Shown in pieces: positions 28,151 through 36,800 of a stretch of DNA of 64,000 bases; position 1 is the first letter of the stretch; each line of letters starts with the position of its first letter. Both the position numbers and the translations under genes were made by a program. Source of the stretch: Paenibacillus sp. An7 (GTDB lineage Bacteria; Bacillota; Bacilli; Paenibacillales; Paenibacillaceae); contig NZ_WTWX01000006.1 of assembly GCF_009870785.1 (NCBI RefSeq), positions 1-64,000 on the forward strand. The letters run 5' to 3'. The notes beneath the pieces were generated by a model. The model saw only the letters and a program-made list of their open reading frames with translations. It was not told where the DNA came from and did not search any database.

Positions 28151-28933
28151 ATGACCTTACCTACATTGTTTATAGCTCACGGTTCACCTAACCTTGCGGT
28201 GGAGGATAACGAGTATACTGCTTTCCTGAGAGAACTCGGTACCCGTATGCCGCTTCCCAAAGGCATTGCCGTTTTTTCGGCGCATTTCGATGAGCCTGTA
28301 CAGACCGTATCGATGGACGAGCATCATTCCACGATGCATGATTTTTATGGTTTTCCTAGCGAGATGTATGAACTGGATTATCCCGCTCAAGGTGATCCTG
28401 AATTATCTACGAGAATATGCGAAATTTTTAAGGAAGCAAACCTTCCTGTAAAACCACTCAAGGACAGAGGACTCGATCATGGGGTATGGGTCATTCTTCG
28501 TCATATGTTTCCGGAAGCGAACATTCCGGTAGTCGCCTTATCTGTAGATTCACAGCGTTCTCCGGAGGAACAATATCATATTGGACGTATGCTGGCCCCG
28601 CTTCGAGATGAAGGGATTTTACTGATTGGCAGCGGAGGACTAGTTCATAATTTGAGGAAGCTGAGTCAGCAAGACGAGCCTGAGGCCTGGGCAGTGGAAT
28701 TTGATGAATGGGTTGCAGAGCGTCTTGAACAGTGGAACCTTAGGGAATTGTTTGCTTATGAGAGAAAAGCACCTAATGCTCAGGATGCCGTTCCTTCTTA
28801 TGCTTCAGAGCACTTTGCTCCTTTGTTCTATGCAATGGGCGCAGCTGATGCAGATCGAAAGGCGGAAAGGAAATTTCAGGCCTATCAATATGGCAGTCTC
28901 AGCTTGAACTGCTGGCAGTTTGGAACAACGTAA
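28151..28933 (+). CDS. LigB/DODA-type extradiol ring-cleavage dioxygenase (YgiD-like)
   Basis: The 260-residue protein starts MTLPTLFIAHGSPNLAVEDNEY, whose His is a metal ligand. It continues with AVFSAHFDEPVQTVS (second His), LKDRGLDHGVWVILRHMFPEANIPVV and LIGSGGLVHNLRKL (further His). This is the class III extradiol dioxygenase fold seen in E. coli YgiD, a zinc or iron enzyme active on DOPA. The start at 28151 is preferred over GTG 28130 because TGGAGG lies between them at proper distance. It follows the hydrolase by 100 bp and ends at a terminator. Confidence 0.88.
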   Translation: MTLPTLFIAHGSPNLAVEDNEYTAFLRELGTRMPLPKGIAVFSAHFDEPVQTVSMDEHHSTMHDFYGFPSEMYELDYPAQGDPELSTRICEIFKEANLPVKPLKDRGLDHGVWVILRHMFPEANIPVVALSVDSQRSPEEQYHIGRMLAPLRDEGILLIGSGGLVHNLRKLSQQDEPEAWAVEFDEWVAERLEQWNLRELFAYERKAPNAQDAVPSYASEHFAPLFYAMGAADADRKAERKFQAYQYGSLSLNCWQFGTT

Positions 28934-28957
28934 GTCTTACTTTTATAAAATAAAACA

Positions 28958-28990
28958 AGGCATCCCTAATCAAACGGGATGCCTTTCTTA
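28958..28990 (+). terminator. Intrinsic terminator after the dioxygenase
   Basis: AGGCATCCC (28958) pairs with GGGATGCCT (28976), followed by TTCTT; it lies between convergent genes. Confidence 0.85.
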
Positions 28991-29004
28991 TCATTTAAAC
29001 AGAA

Positions 29005-29217
29005 TTACTTTTTGATCTCGAAGAATTCACATTCATTCCGTCCATGATAGGCCAGGTCACTGACACTTGACTGAATCACGATCGTTTTCTGATCAAACCG
29101 AATAATCTGTCCTCCGTTATTGATCTGATGATTATCTTGAAATACGCGAATTTGCCTCTTGCCGTTCATGGCTTCTTCGAAGTCAGCATCGGTATTCAGG
29201 CGGCGATTAACAGCCAT
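29005..29217 (-). CDS. Hypothetical protein, 70 aa
   Basis: The product starts MAVNRRLNTDADFEEAMNGKRQIRVFQDN and ends CEFFEIKK. It is soluble and beta-rich, and I do not recognise the family. The ATG at 29217 has TGGAGGTG directly upstream; the longer ORF to 29268 runs through that site. It lies between two convergent or co-directional small genes and is probably its own unit. Confidence 0.7.
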   Translation of the reverse strand: MAVNRRLNTDADFEEAMNGKRQIRVFQDNHQINNGGQIIRFDQKTIVIQSSVSDLAYHGRNECEFFEIKK

Positions 29218-29342
29218 ATACACACCTCCAGGTGGTTTATTAGGAAACGATAGACTTTTCTTTAACAAAAATTATAACATAGGCAAAGCGTATATTGAGG
29301 CAAAAAAACAAGCTCCCGTATTCAGGGAACTTGTTATTATTT

Positions 29343-29873
29343 CTATTGATAATTTTGCTGTGTTTTAATGTGAACTACCTTGTCTTTATTTCTGAATTTA
29401 CCAAACAGACCGCGGATGTAAGGAACCACCCAGTTATCAAGACCGATTTTACCTGCGTTAAATCCAGCAACCAGGATAAACATTTGAAGCAAGATCAGTT
29501 GTGCATTCGTGCTTACCGTACCCGAGAAGAGGAAAGCGAAGTTCATCACCATTGCCATCAGTACAGCGAAAGTAGTGAAACATCCAAGGATAAGACCAAC
29601 ACCAACAAGGAACTCACCAAGCGGTACAAGGACGTTGAATAGTCCTACATTTGGTAGAGCAAAGCTTTGAAGGAAGCTTCCCCACCAACCTTGAACAGTT
29701 GCACCCTCACCAGTCGAATTGGTGATCGCATAGCCGATAAAGCCACTTGCATCAAAACCTCCGCTGGTAAGTTTAGCCCATCCGTGAGTCATCCAATCAT
29801 AACCGATATAGATCCGCAGTACTGTTAGTAACCACATTGCTACTTTATTTTCTCTAATCCATGTTGTAAACAT
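29343..29873 (-). CDS. DoxX family membrane protein
   Basis: The 176-residue protein has four predicted transmembrane helices and the DoxX pattern: WLLTVLRIYIGYDWMTHGWAKL, then FNVLVPLGEFLVGVGLILGCFT, MNFAFLFSG and QLILLQMFILVAG. DoxX proteins act with membrane redox chains (in archaea, the thiosulfate:quinone oxidoreductase subunit; in others, thiol or stress defence). The ATG at 29873 has GGAGTGG upstream. An FNR-like box with a correctly spaced -10 lies in its promoter, pointing to induction when oxygen is low. Confidence 0.87.
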   Translation of the reverse strand: MFTTWIRENKVAMWLLTVLRIYIGYDWMTHGWAKLTSGGFDASGFIGYAITNSTGEGATVQGWWGSFLQSFALPNVGLFNVLVPLGEFLVGVGLILGCFTTFAVLMAMVMNFAFLFSGTVSTNAQLILLQMFILVAGFNAGKIGLDNWVVPYIRGLFGKFRNKDKVVHIKTQQNYQ

Positions 29874-29994
29874 AGAAACCACTCCATTCATTTTTTTATG
29901 GTCTATAAAGATATTACCGAGCATCCAAGTTGCGGTTGCTTATTGCTGAACTGATTTTTTTTGCTGTAAAAGTGATCACTCTTTCGATGTCTTT

Positions 29995-30038
29995 ATAATA
30001 AAATAAATTCCATATCATGGTTGTGATGTTTTTCACAA
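29995..30038 (-). promoter_or_regulatory. FNR-like box and -10 of the doxX promoter
   Basis: TTGTGATGTTTTTCACAA at 30021-30038 fits TGTGA-N6-TCACA. On the gene strand a TATTAT (29995-30000) follows. With transcription starting near 29988, the box centre (30029.5) lies at -41.5, the class II activator position. AAATAAATTC/GAATTTATTT arms flank the site. Confidence 0.6.
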
Positions 30039-30182
30039 ACAAAAAAAGAATTTATTTACTCCATTTTCCATCATTGTTATTTCCAAAATTACAACAAATA
30101 GGGACAAAACCTCTGCTGGTGTGATTAAATAAATGAGATAACCATGTTCATTAGAGTGGACAAACGGAGGGGGAAAAATCGG

Positions 30183-31265
30183 TTGCATAAAAAATGGAGA
30201 CTTGTGACGTTATGGATGTTCTTATTGGTTGTGCTTCTAACGACAGCCTGCCGTGCTGAATCATCAGAACTTGCGGAACCTTCAACGCTTGAAATGGAAG
30301 CACCAACGGAATCAATAGATTCAATAGATTCGCCCCAAGAGAATCTAGAGCCAGACTACGCTTATACGGCTCCTTTAACGGGGATGAAAGTAGAAGAACC
30401 TGCTGTGAAAAGACCCGTTGCGGTGATGATTAATAATGCCCCGGCTGCAAGACCACAATCAGGTCTAAGTCATGCCGATAAGATCTATGAAGTGCTTGCT
30501 GAGGGTGGTATCACCCGGCTGATTGCTATTTTCCAAAGTGAGGGTACGACGGAAACGATAGGTCCGATTCGCAGCATTCGCCCTTATCTGATAGAAATTG
30601 GAGAGAGCTATGGCAGTATTCTTGCTCATGCTGGAGGTAGTCAGGCAGCCTATTCTATTTTGCAAAACCAGGACAAGCCTTATCTCGATGAAATTTCGAA
30701 CGCAGGTCCCTACTATTTCCGAAGCAGTGATCGTAAGGCACCCCATAATTTATATTCATCGCTGGATCAGCTGAGAGAAGCTGCTGTGAAACGGGGATAT
30801 TCAGAAGAGAATAAATCACCTGTGTATAACTATTTAGAAGAAGGAGCGCAGGTGGAGGGAGAAGAAGCTCTCCATTTTGATATTACCTATTTAACCAGCA
30901 GTTACAAGGTAAGTTATGACTATGACAAATCTACGAGTACGTATTTAAGAAGCGTGGAGGGAAAAGAGGATATCGATGCAGATAATGGGGAGAGACTCGC
31001 AGCTTCCAACATTATCGTACTATCCACAGCGCATAAAGTACTCGACGATGTTGGGAGACTGAGTGTTGATCTTACTTCTGGCGGAGATGCGATATTATTT
31101 CAGCAAGGGAAAGCAATTCATGCGACATGGTCTAAGAAAACGGGGGATCTTATTCGTATAACAAGAGAAGGCAAGGAACTGCCGCTTGTGCCTGGAAAAA
31201 CCTTCATAAGCATTGTGACAAACGTACCGCCGCTTGATGAGCATGTCCTAATCCGTACACCTTAA
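30183..31265 (+). CDS. yerB: YerB-like lipoprotein, DUF3048
   Basis: The mature protein should be a lipid-anchored extracytoplasmic protein: a hydrophobic segment (LWMFLLVVLLTTAC) ends in a lipobox LTTAC. Two DUF3048 halves follow, N-terminal PLTGMKVEEPAVKRPVAVMINNAPAARPQSGLSHAD and C-terminal around YDKSTSTYLRSVEGKED. B. subtilis YerB is the namesake; the function is unknown. A TTG at 30183 is the preferred start because GGAGGGGG lies 11 bp upstream. An in-frame ATG at 30144 would add 13 residues but has no site. In B. subtilis yerB also lies downstream of the pur operon and beside yerC. Confidence 0.87.
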   Translation: MHKKWRLVTLWMFLLVVLLTTACRAESSELAEPSTLEMEAPTESIDSIDSPQENLEPDYAYTAPLTGMKVEEPAVKRPVAVMINNAPAARPQSGLSHADKIYEVLAEGGITRLIAIFQSEGTTETIGPIRSIRPYLIEIGESYGSILAHAGGSQAAYSILQNQDKPYLDEISNAGPYYFRSSDRKAPHNLYSSLDQLREAAVKRGYSEENKSPVYNYLEEGAQVEGEEALHFDITYLTSSYKVSYDYDKSTSTYLRSVEGKEDIDADNGERLAASNIIVLSTAHKVLDDVGRLSVDLTSGGDAILFQQGKAIHATWSKKTGDLIRITREGKELPLVPGKTFISIVTNVPPLDEHVLIRTP

Positions 31266-31586
31266 TATAAAGTAGAATCACAAATGTACTCATATACCAT
31301 GTTCTTTACAAAGCTAAGCCTCTTAGGTCCTGACGGATTAAAGGATTAGCTTATTTTCTTTGAAAGGAAGAAAAGGGGAATAGAAAGAAGTTAATGTTAT
31401 ACGTTATAAACAGTATTTGGATAAAATGTGTCAGCACTGGTCAGCCTATGACAAAAGTTGACGAATTCAATTGTAAAAATCGTTCGTTTTTGATGTAAAC
31501 ACAATGAAAAGTGTGATAAGATATCACTTGTTGTCATTTCTTTTCATTAAAATTTCACGTAATCTTTCTGTGAAGGGGATATAAAA
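31266..31586 (+). promoter_or_regulatory. 321-bp gap with probable promoter of the DUF47-pit operon
   Basis: After the yerB terminator, TTGATG (31490) and TGATAA (31514) with 18 bp spacing may be a sigma-A promoter. AAGTG (31509 region) and CACTT form an imperfect palindrome over the -10. I did not find clear PhoP repeats. Confidence 0.4.
31311..31359 (+). terminator. Probable terminator after yerB
   Basis: AAGCTAAGCCT (31311) pairs with AGGATTAGCTT (31342) with one mismatch, followed by ATTTTCTTT. Confidence 0.65.
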
Positions 31587-32204
31587 ATGGCTTTTAAGAA
31601 GAAAAAAGATATTTTTTTCGAGTCACTCGAAAATATGGCAAATACCGTTGTACAAGCTGCAGACTACTTTGCACAGAACACCGGCGATTTAAGTAACATG
31701 GTTCAGTTCACTGACCAAATGAAAAAGTACGAGACCGAGTGCGACAACTATACGCATACGATCATCAAAGAGCTTAACAAGACATTTATCACACCGATTG
31801 AACGTGATGATATTATGGCTCTGGCGACAACACTTGACGATGTACTCGATGGACTTGAAGCAACGGCTTCCCGTTTCTACATGTACGATCTGAAAGAAGC
31901 TGACGAGTATATCATTCAGTTCGCCGAAATCCTTCGTGAGTCTGCTTACGAAATTCAGAAGGCAGTTCACCTCTTGTCACAGAAAAAATTGCTCGCGATT
32001 CGTGAGTATACGATTCGCCTGAATGATCTGGAGAATCAAGGAGACGAGCTTCTTCGTATCTGTACTAAAAACTTGTTTGCTTCCGTACAGGATCCAATCG
32101 AGCTGATTAAGCGTAAAGAAATCTACGAGCGCCTTGAGACAACTACAGATTCTTGTGAACATGTAGCTAACTGTCTTGAGTCTATCATTATGCGGAATTC
32201 ATAA
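31587..32204 (+). CDS. DUF47 / PhoU-like phosphate transport accessory protein (YkaA-like)
   Basis: The 205-residue all-helical cytosolic protein starts MAFKKKKDIFFESLENMANTVVQAADYF. It carries the DUF47 motifs ETECDNYTHTIIKELNKTFITPIERDDIMALATTLDDVLDG, whose acidic cluster resembles the metal site of PhoU. It is the usual partner of Pit-type low-affinity phosphate transporters and lies 14 bp before pit in one operon. It probably regulates Pit activity. Confidence 0.9.
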   Translation: MAFKKKKDIFFESLENMANTVVQAADYFAQNTGDLSNMVQFTDQMKKYETECDNYTHTIIKELNKTFITPIERDDIMALATTLDDVLDGLEATASRFYMYDLKEADEYIIQFAEILRESAYEIQKAVHLLSQKKLLAIREYTIRLNDLENQGDELLRICTKNLFASVQDPIELIKRKEIYERLETTTDSCEHVANCLESIIMRNS

Positions 32205-32218
32205 GGAGTATGTGAGAT

Positions 32219-33211
32219 ATGGATATAACAACTCCACTCTGGATTCTAGGGATCGTCGTCTTTTTGGCTTTGGCCTTTGACTTTATCAATGGATTTCATG
32301 ATACAGCAAATGCCATAGCAACTTCGGTATCTACCCGTGCATTGACGCCGCGTCGTGCGATTCTCCTCGCAGCCAGTATGAACTTTATTGGAGCCCTCTT
32401 ATTCACAGGGGTAGCCAAAACAATTGGGGGAAGCGTAGCTGATCCCACGAAACTAGATAACGGGATCAATATTGTCATAGCGACGCTCATTGCCGCGATT
32501 ATTTGGAATTTGGTCACTTGGTGGTTCGGACTTCCGTCTTCCTCTTCCCATGCGCTGATTGGTGCACTGGCAGGCGCTGTATTCATCAGCGAACCTGGAA
32601 AACTGAACTGGTCAGGTTTTACCAGCATTGTGGAAGGTTTGGTTTTGTCGCCGATTATCGCTTTTGCGATTGGTTACGTGGTTATGACGATTCTGAAGTA
32701 TATTTTTGCGAAGCGCAGTCCACATACGGTCAATAAGGGATTCCGTACCGTACAAATTTTCACAGCTGCCCTGCAATCTTTTACACACGGAACGAACGAC
32801 GCACAAAAAGCGATGGGGATTATTACATTTGCCCTTGTTGCTGGCGGTGTTCAGGATAACATGGAAGTTCCGCTGTGGGTTAAAATTGCAGCTGCAACAG
32901 CGATGGCGGGCGGTACAGCCATTGGCGGTTGGAAAATTATCAAGACGATGGGTACGAAAATTTTCAAAATTGAGCCCATTAACGGATTTGCAGCTGATTT
33001 ATCGGCAGCTTCTGTTATTTTCACGGCTACACTGCTTCACTTGCCTGTAAGTACAACACATGCGATAACTTCTTCTATTCTCGGTGTGGGTTCTGCAAAA
33101 CGTTTTTCTGCTGTTAAATGGTCCCTTGCAGGACGGATTGTAGTTACTTGGTTTATTACGATCCCGATTACCGGAGTTCTTGCAGGTCTAATTATGTACT
33201 TGTTCTTCTAA
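32219..33211 (+). CDS. pit: Pit-family inorganic phosphate transporter
   Basis: The 330-residue membrane protein has about ten hydrophobic segments and two inverted PHO-4 repeats. The first holds FDFINGFHDTANAIATSVSTRALTPR and WWFGLPSSSSHALIGALAG; the second holds FTHGTNDAQKAMGII and LLHLPVSTTHAITSSILGVG. It imports metal-phosphate with protons. The AGGAG at 32203 overlaps the end of the DUF47 gene. A perfect 21-bp terminator follows. Confidence 0.94.
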   Translation: MDITTPLWILGIVVFLALAFDFINGFHDTANAIATSVSTRALTPRRAILLAASMNFIGALLFTGVAKTIGGSVADPTKLDNGINIVIATLIAAIIWNLVTWWFGLPSSSSHALIGALAGAVFISEPGKLNWSGFTSIVEGLVLSPIIAFAIGYVVMTILKYIFAKRSPHTVNKGFRTVQIFTAALQSFTHGTNDAQKAMGIITFALVAGGVQDNMEVPLWVKIAAATAMAGGTAIGGWKIIKTMGTKIFKIEPINGFAADLSAASVIFTATLLHLPVSTTHAITSSILGVGSAKRFSAVKWSLAGRIVVTWFITIPITGVLAGLIMYLFF

Positions 33212-33239
33212 ACATCATAACTGCGATTTTATATATAGG

Positions 33240-33300
33240 AAGAACCCAAATCACTCGTAAAGTGTGGATACTTTATTACGAGTGATTTGGGTTCTTTACG
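33240..33300 (+). terminator. Intrinsic terminator after pit
   Basis: A perfect 21-bp stem (33240-33260 with 33276-33296) holds an inner AAAGT/ACTTT pair, giving an extended hairpin. The downstream T-tract is short. Confidence 0.85.
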
Positions 33301-33517
33301 CCTTTATGTGGAAAATGTTCATAACTCTGTGAATATGGGGACATTTTCCTGAAGATAATAGCATTATAGAAGTTATCCACTTGTGGACAGCCAAGGTGGG
33401 CTAGAGATCTTGTTCGTTTGTGAATAACATAGTGTTCAGTTACAGGTTTATAGAGTGTAATAAAGAATAAGTACATAACTTCTAGGAATGGACACGGGAA
33501 ATGGAGGGGAAGCTCCC

Positions 33518-34477
33518 TTGATTCGTACACTGGCAATAACTCAGGAGCATGAGGTTGTCATGAATCAGCCGCTGCAGGAGATGAATCTTCAGGATTACAC
33601 ATTTGTATGGGCCGACTTTAGCCGTCCAACCGAAGAAGAAACTCAGCTGCTTACTGACTATTTTCATTTTCATCCTCTGGCTGTTGAAGATTGTCTGCAT
33701 GTACTTCAGCGTCCTAAGCTTGATTATTATGACGATGTTTATTTTCTCGTACTGCACGCCCTTCGCATAGGAGATGCAGAGCCGCTTGAGGTGGATTTAT
33801 TTCTAGGCCCGAATTACCTGGTCTCCTATCATCATGATGAACTGGAGGAAATGAATCAGGCGTGGGAGCAAATTGCAGAACATGCGGGAGAACGAACCAT
33901 TTGGAGTAAAGCTACTGTATCTGTGGCTTATGCCGTGATGGATAAGCTGGTAGATGGGTATTTCCCGATTCTCTTTGCTATAGAAGATGAGCTCGGGGAG
34001 CTGGAGGGACGAAGCAGTAATGAACCTGTTGATGAGCTCATGAATCAAGTGTTTATGCTCAGAAGCAGGTTACTGCGGCTGAGAAGGACCTTTGTGCCGA
34101 TGAGAGACTTGTTATATCGGGTAGTTCATTCCCACAGGATCCAAGGTGGAAATGAGCATAAGCTGTATTTTATAGATATCTACGATCATCTGCTCAAGCT
34201 TACCGATATGCTCGAAGCAGACCGGGAAATGACAGCGGACCTCAGAGACAGTTATATCTCACTGAATTCGAATCGTATGAATAATATTATGAAAACACTC
34301 ACTGTAATTACAACGATATTTATGCCGCTTACTTTGATTGCAGGGATTTATGGGATGAACTTTGAACACATGCCAGAGCTGAGAGTAAAGTATGGGTATT
34401 TGAGTGTTCTTCTGTGTATGGGACTGCTTAGTGCAGGAATGATCTTCTGGTTTAAAAAACGAGGATGGTTTTATTAA
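33518..34477 (+). CDS. corA: CorA-family magnesium transporter
   Basis: CorA is a pentameric Mg2+ channel. The 319-residue product has a long acidic cytosolic domain and two C-terminal membrane helices, with the signature IAGIYGMNFEHMPEL between them (GMN selectivity motif) and a basic end FKKRGWFY. The TTG at 33518 gives a start (M)IRTLAITQ and the length normal for Bacillus CorA. GGAGGGG lies 10 bp upstream of it. The ATG at 33488 has its site too close. The gene stands alone. Confidence 0.93.
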   Translation: MIRTLAITQEHEVVMNQPLQEMNLQDYTFVWADFSRPTEEETQLLTDYFHFHPLAVEDCLHVLQRPKLDYYDDVYFLVLHALRIGDAEPLEVDLFLGPNYLVSYHHDELEEMNQAWEQIAEHAGERTIWSKATVSVAYAVMDKLVDGYFPILFAIEDELGELEGRSSNEPVDELMNQVFMLRSRLLRLRRTFVPMRDLLYRVVHSHRIQGGNEHKLYFIDIYDHLLKLTDMLEADREMTADLRDSYISLNSNRMNNIMKTLTVITTIFMPLTLIAGIYGMNFEHMPELRVKYGYLSVLLCMGLLSAGMIFWFKKRGWFY

Positions 34478-34561
34478 CTCAGTAAAACTCTGCTATGAAG
34501 ATGAATAGTAGATTTTGATTGATCATTGATCGCTACGTGAAAGATAGATGAAAAATAGCAC

Positions 34562-34600
34562 AAGAGCACCCATCACTTAAAATAAGCGAGGGTGCTCTTA
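34562..34600. terminator. Terminator-like hairpin between corA and yqfQ-like gene
   Basis: AAGAGCACCC (34562) and GGGTGCTCTT (34590) form a perfect 10-bp stem between convergent genes; T-runs are weak on both sides. Confidence 0.6.
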
Positions 34601-34628
34601 TGAGCTGTCTTGTAGGGAACTACGGAAA

Positions 34629-35333
34629 TTAATATCTTCTGGCTGCTGAGGGGTAGTAAGCCTTTGTTTTCGCTGCGTTACTCTTTTTTTTACCGGAAGA
34701 GTTATTGCTGGATTTTTTAGAAGAACCACTTTTGCTTTTGGAATTTGATTTTTTTCTCTTTTTTCGCCGTTTCGGTGTATAATATTCTTCCTCATATAGC
34801 GGGGGCGGAGGGGAAGTACTGTCTGTGGCTGCTTTTGCAGCTGCGGCAGCGCCGAATGGCAGAAGACCTGTAACCAGTTTGAACATAGGAGCCATCTGCT
34901 GAACTCCGTTAACGACCCTTTGAACTTTACCCATTCCATCCATAATGCCATCAATCCCGCCCATACGATCAATGAATCCTTTGAGTTCTTTAAGATTGCC
35001 GCCGAGTCCGCTTAAGCTGCTAAGAATTCCGCCTCCTGCAGCAGCTTCTGCTGTTTCTGTAACAGCGGCCTCCTCTTGTGTTGTTTGGTTTGCGGGATAT
35101 ACTGGGGTTTGCTGAGCATAATTATGGGTTGGATATAAAGGAGGTCCTTGTTGCTGAGGTACGATCTGGGGCTGATTATAGGCCTGCAAAGAATAAGGCG
35201 GAGTCGAGGGAACAGGCATGGGCTGAGTATTATTGTACTGTGGAATACCTGGATAGGGGGTATACTGCTGCGGGTCTCGTAGAGCACGAGCCTGCCGGCT
35301 GCGTCTTCCATGGTATTGCTGAGACATGTTCAT
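34629..35333 (-). CDS. YqfQ/VrrA-like protein
   Basis: The 234-residue protein is low-complexity at both ends: a Pro/Gln/Tyr-rich N-terminal half (QYTPYPGIPQYNNTQPMPVP) and a Lys/Ser-rich tail. Between them is a conserved helical core, GGILSSLSGLGGNLKELKGFIDRMGGIDGIMDGMGKVQRVVNGVQQMAPMFKLV, that matches YqfQ of spore-formers. The role is unknown; related proteins are linked to spores in Bacillus. Start choice is uncertain: ATGs at 35333 and 35327 both follow AAAGGA. No signal peptide. Confidence 0.75.
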   Translation of the reverse strand: MNMSQQYHGRRSRQARALRDPQQYTPYPGIPQYNNTQPMPVPSTPPYSLQAYNQPQIVPQQQGPPLYPTHNYAQQTPVYPANQTTQEEAAVTETAEAAAGGGILSSLSGLGGNLKELKGFIDRMGGIDGIMDGMGKVQRVVNGVQQMAPMFKLVTGLLPFGAAAAAKAATDSTSPPPPLYEEEYYTPKRRKKRKKSNSKSKSGSSKKSSNNSSGKKKSNAAKTKAYYPSAARRY

Positions 35334-35486
35334 CACATTCCTTTGCACATGATTTACCACAGTATATGTAACAATAACCTATAGGGTTTTTGAAAAGCCG
35401 CTTTTTTCCGTGATAATCGCGGATTTGGGCCGCTGCCTACTAGGCATTGATGAGATCAAAACACGTGTTAACGGTCTAGATACACA

Positions 35487-35504
35487 CATGATGTGCACAT
35501 CATG
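35487..35504. promoter_or_regulatory. 18-bp perfect palindrome (operator-like)
   Basis: CATGATGTGCACATCATG is a perfect inverted repeat with no spacer. It lies 85 bp upstream of the probable yerC -10 and 150 bp upstream of the yqfQ-like start. Confidence 0.6.
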
Positions 35505-35604
35505 AACTGTGGATAAGAATTCTCGTTTCGAGTTACAGGAAAAATGTGGACGAGTTTTTAAATACATTCGCCAGCAGAATTATTGTGTTATAATGTGTAG
35601 TGGT

Positions 35605-35695
35605 GCTGCGACAGGGAAACCGAGTTACTAACGGTTTTATTCTGTAGCGCGTGAAACCGTTAACGCTTGAAATACCTACATAGGGTAGGTACAAT
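35605..35695 (+). promoter_or_regulatory. Structured 5' leader of yerC with alternative pairings
   Basis: AAACCG (35617) can pair with CGGTTT (35632), or AACGGTTT (35630-35637) can pair perfectly with AAACCGTT (35654-35661). The two are mutually exclusive. A third hairpin TACCTAC/GTAGGTA spans 35673-35691. The mix suggests an RNA switch or attenuator, but I recognise no known class. Confidence 0.45.
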
Positions 35696-35734
35696 GGAGA
35701 AAGTAATCAGATAACCTTAGGGGATGATAAAATA

Positions 35735-36025
35735 ATGCAGCTGAAAAAGCTAGATGATAGAAGTATAGATCAATTATTTGAAGCGATTTTGACACTTAAA
35801 GATATCGAAGAGTGTTATGTATTCTTTGATGACTTGTGCACAGTGAACGAAATTCAGTCACTGTCTCAGCGTCTGGAAGTAGCACGTATGCTAGGCAAAG
35901 GAAATACGTATAATCAGATCGAATCTGAGACAGGAGCAAGCACGGCGACAATTTCTCGTGTGAAACGCTGCCTGAACTACGGAAATGACGGGTACAAAAT
36001 GGCGCTGGAGCGCCTCGGACGCTAG
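35735..36025 (+). CDS. yerC: YerC family TrpR-like DNA-binding protein
   Basis: The 96-residue protein matches YerC/YecD: LTLKDIEECYVFFDDLCTVNEIQSLSQRLEVARMLGKG followed by the HTH TYNQIESETGASTATISRVKRCLNYG. The fold resembles the tryptophan repressor; the targets are not established. GGGGAT lies 10 bp before the ATG. It overlaps the long leader described above. One base separates its stop from the next ATG, so the two genes are co-translated. Confidence 0.92.
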   Translation: MQLKKLDDRSIDQLFEAILTLKDIEECYVFFDDLCTVNEIQSLSQRLEVARMLGKGNTYNQIESETGASTATISRVKRCLNYGNDGYKMALERLGR

Positions 36026-36026
36026 G

Positions 36027-36800
36027 ATGAAACAGGGCGTTCTCATTATCAGCCATGGATCCAAGGATGCAGGCTGGACAGAACTTGTAGACGAGGCGGT
36101 AGGGCAGCTTACGTTTATGCAACCTGCTCTTGTGGAAGCTTCTTTTCTCGAGAATGTAGAAGGAAGAGGAATTCAGGATGGGATTGACCGATTGGAAGCA
36201 GCAGGGGTAACGGATATTCTAGCAATCCCTTTGTTTGTTTCAGCGGGAAGTACGCATGTGGATGAGATTGGGTATGCTCTTGGCGCGAAGCCGTCCCCTG
36301 AGAAGGAGACGGATCTTGCCCCTTTTCGAATTTCAGCGAGACTGCATTTCGGATCTCCGCTTCATGATGATCCTCTGCTAGCTGATATGGTCTGGGATAA
36401 AGTGAAGTCCTTCTCGGAGGATCTAACTCGCGAAGTCATTCTGCTCATTGGTCATGGAAGTCGCCATGATGGTTTCCTACAGCGCTGGGAACAGGGTCTA
36501 GGAACACTTGCAGAGCGAGTGCACATGATCAGCGGCGCTGCAAAAGCAGATTATGCGCTACTGAATCCAGACCAGGTCAAAGAACGTGCAAGTTACTGGC
36601 GAGAACAAGGATACCGCGTGATTGCGGTTCCGCTGTTTCTAAGTGCGGGATATTTTACCAATGTAGTGATTCCAAAACGTCTTGATGGGGTGGAAGTCAT
36701 CTACAGCGGCGAACAAACCTTGCTTCCGCATCCGCTGCTTCATACCTGGATTGAGAGACAAGTTGCCGCGATGCAGCAAGACATAATCTCTCGTTCATAG
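36027..36800 (+). CDS. CbiX/SirB-like chelatase, two-domain
   Basis: The 257-residue product has two tandem CbiX-type domains: KQGVLIISHGSKDAGWTELVDEAV at the N-terminus and VILLIGHGSRHDGFLQRWEQG at about residue 135, each with the SHGS/GHGS metal-binding His. AIPLFVSAGSTHVDEIG and AVPLFLSAGYFTNVVIPKRL are the paired second motifs. Relatives insert cobalt or iron into sirohydrochlorin, but no tetrapyrrole gene is adjacent here, so the substrate is uncertain. It is immediately downstream of yerC. Confidence 0.85.
   Translation: MKQGVLIISHGSKDAGWTELVDEAVGQLTFMQPALVEASFLENVEGRGIQDGIDRLEAAGVTDILAIPLFVSAGSTHVDEIGYALGAKPSPEKETDLAPFRISARLHFGSPLHDDPLLADMVWDKVKSFSEDLTREVILLIGHGSRHDGFLQRWEQGLGTLAERVHMISGAAKADYALLNPDQVKERASYWREQGYRVIAVPLFLSAGYFTNVVIPKRLDGVEVIYSGEQTLLPHPLLHTWIERQVAAMQQDIISRS

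Larger units (their letters stand above)
35334..35734. other. 400-bp divergent region between yqfQ-like and yerC
   Basis: It contains an 18-bp perfect palindrome (35487-35504), a perfect DnaA-box match TGTGGATAA (35508-35516), a TATAAT (35589-35594) with a weak -35 TTCGCC 16 bp upstream, and a structured leader for yerC. No gene is seen. Confidence 0.6.

Noticed and set aside
30021-30038. Rex operator rather than FNR site
   Set aside because: Half-site TTGTGA fits both, but the -41.5 position relative to a -10 favours an activator; Rex is kept as the alternative.
31508-31529. FNR-like site in the DUF47-pit promoter
   Set aside because: TGTGATAAGATATCACT has a 7-bp spacer instead of 6.
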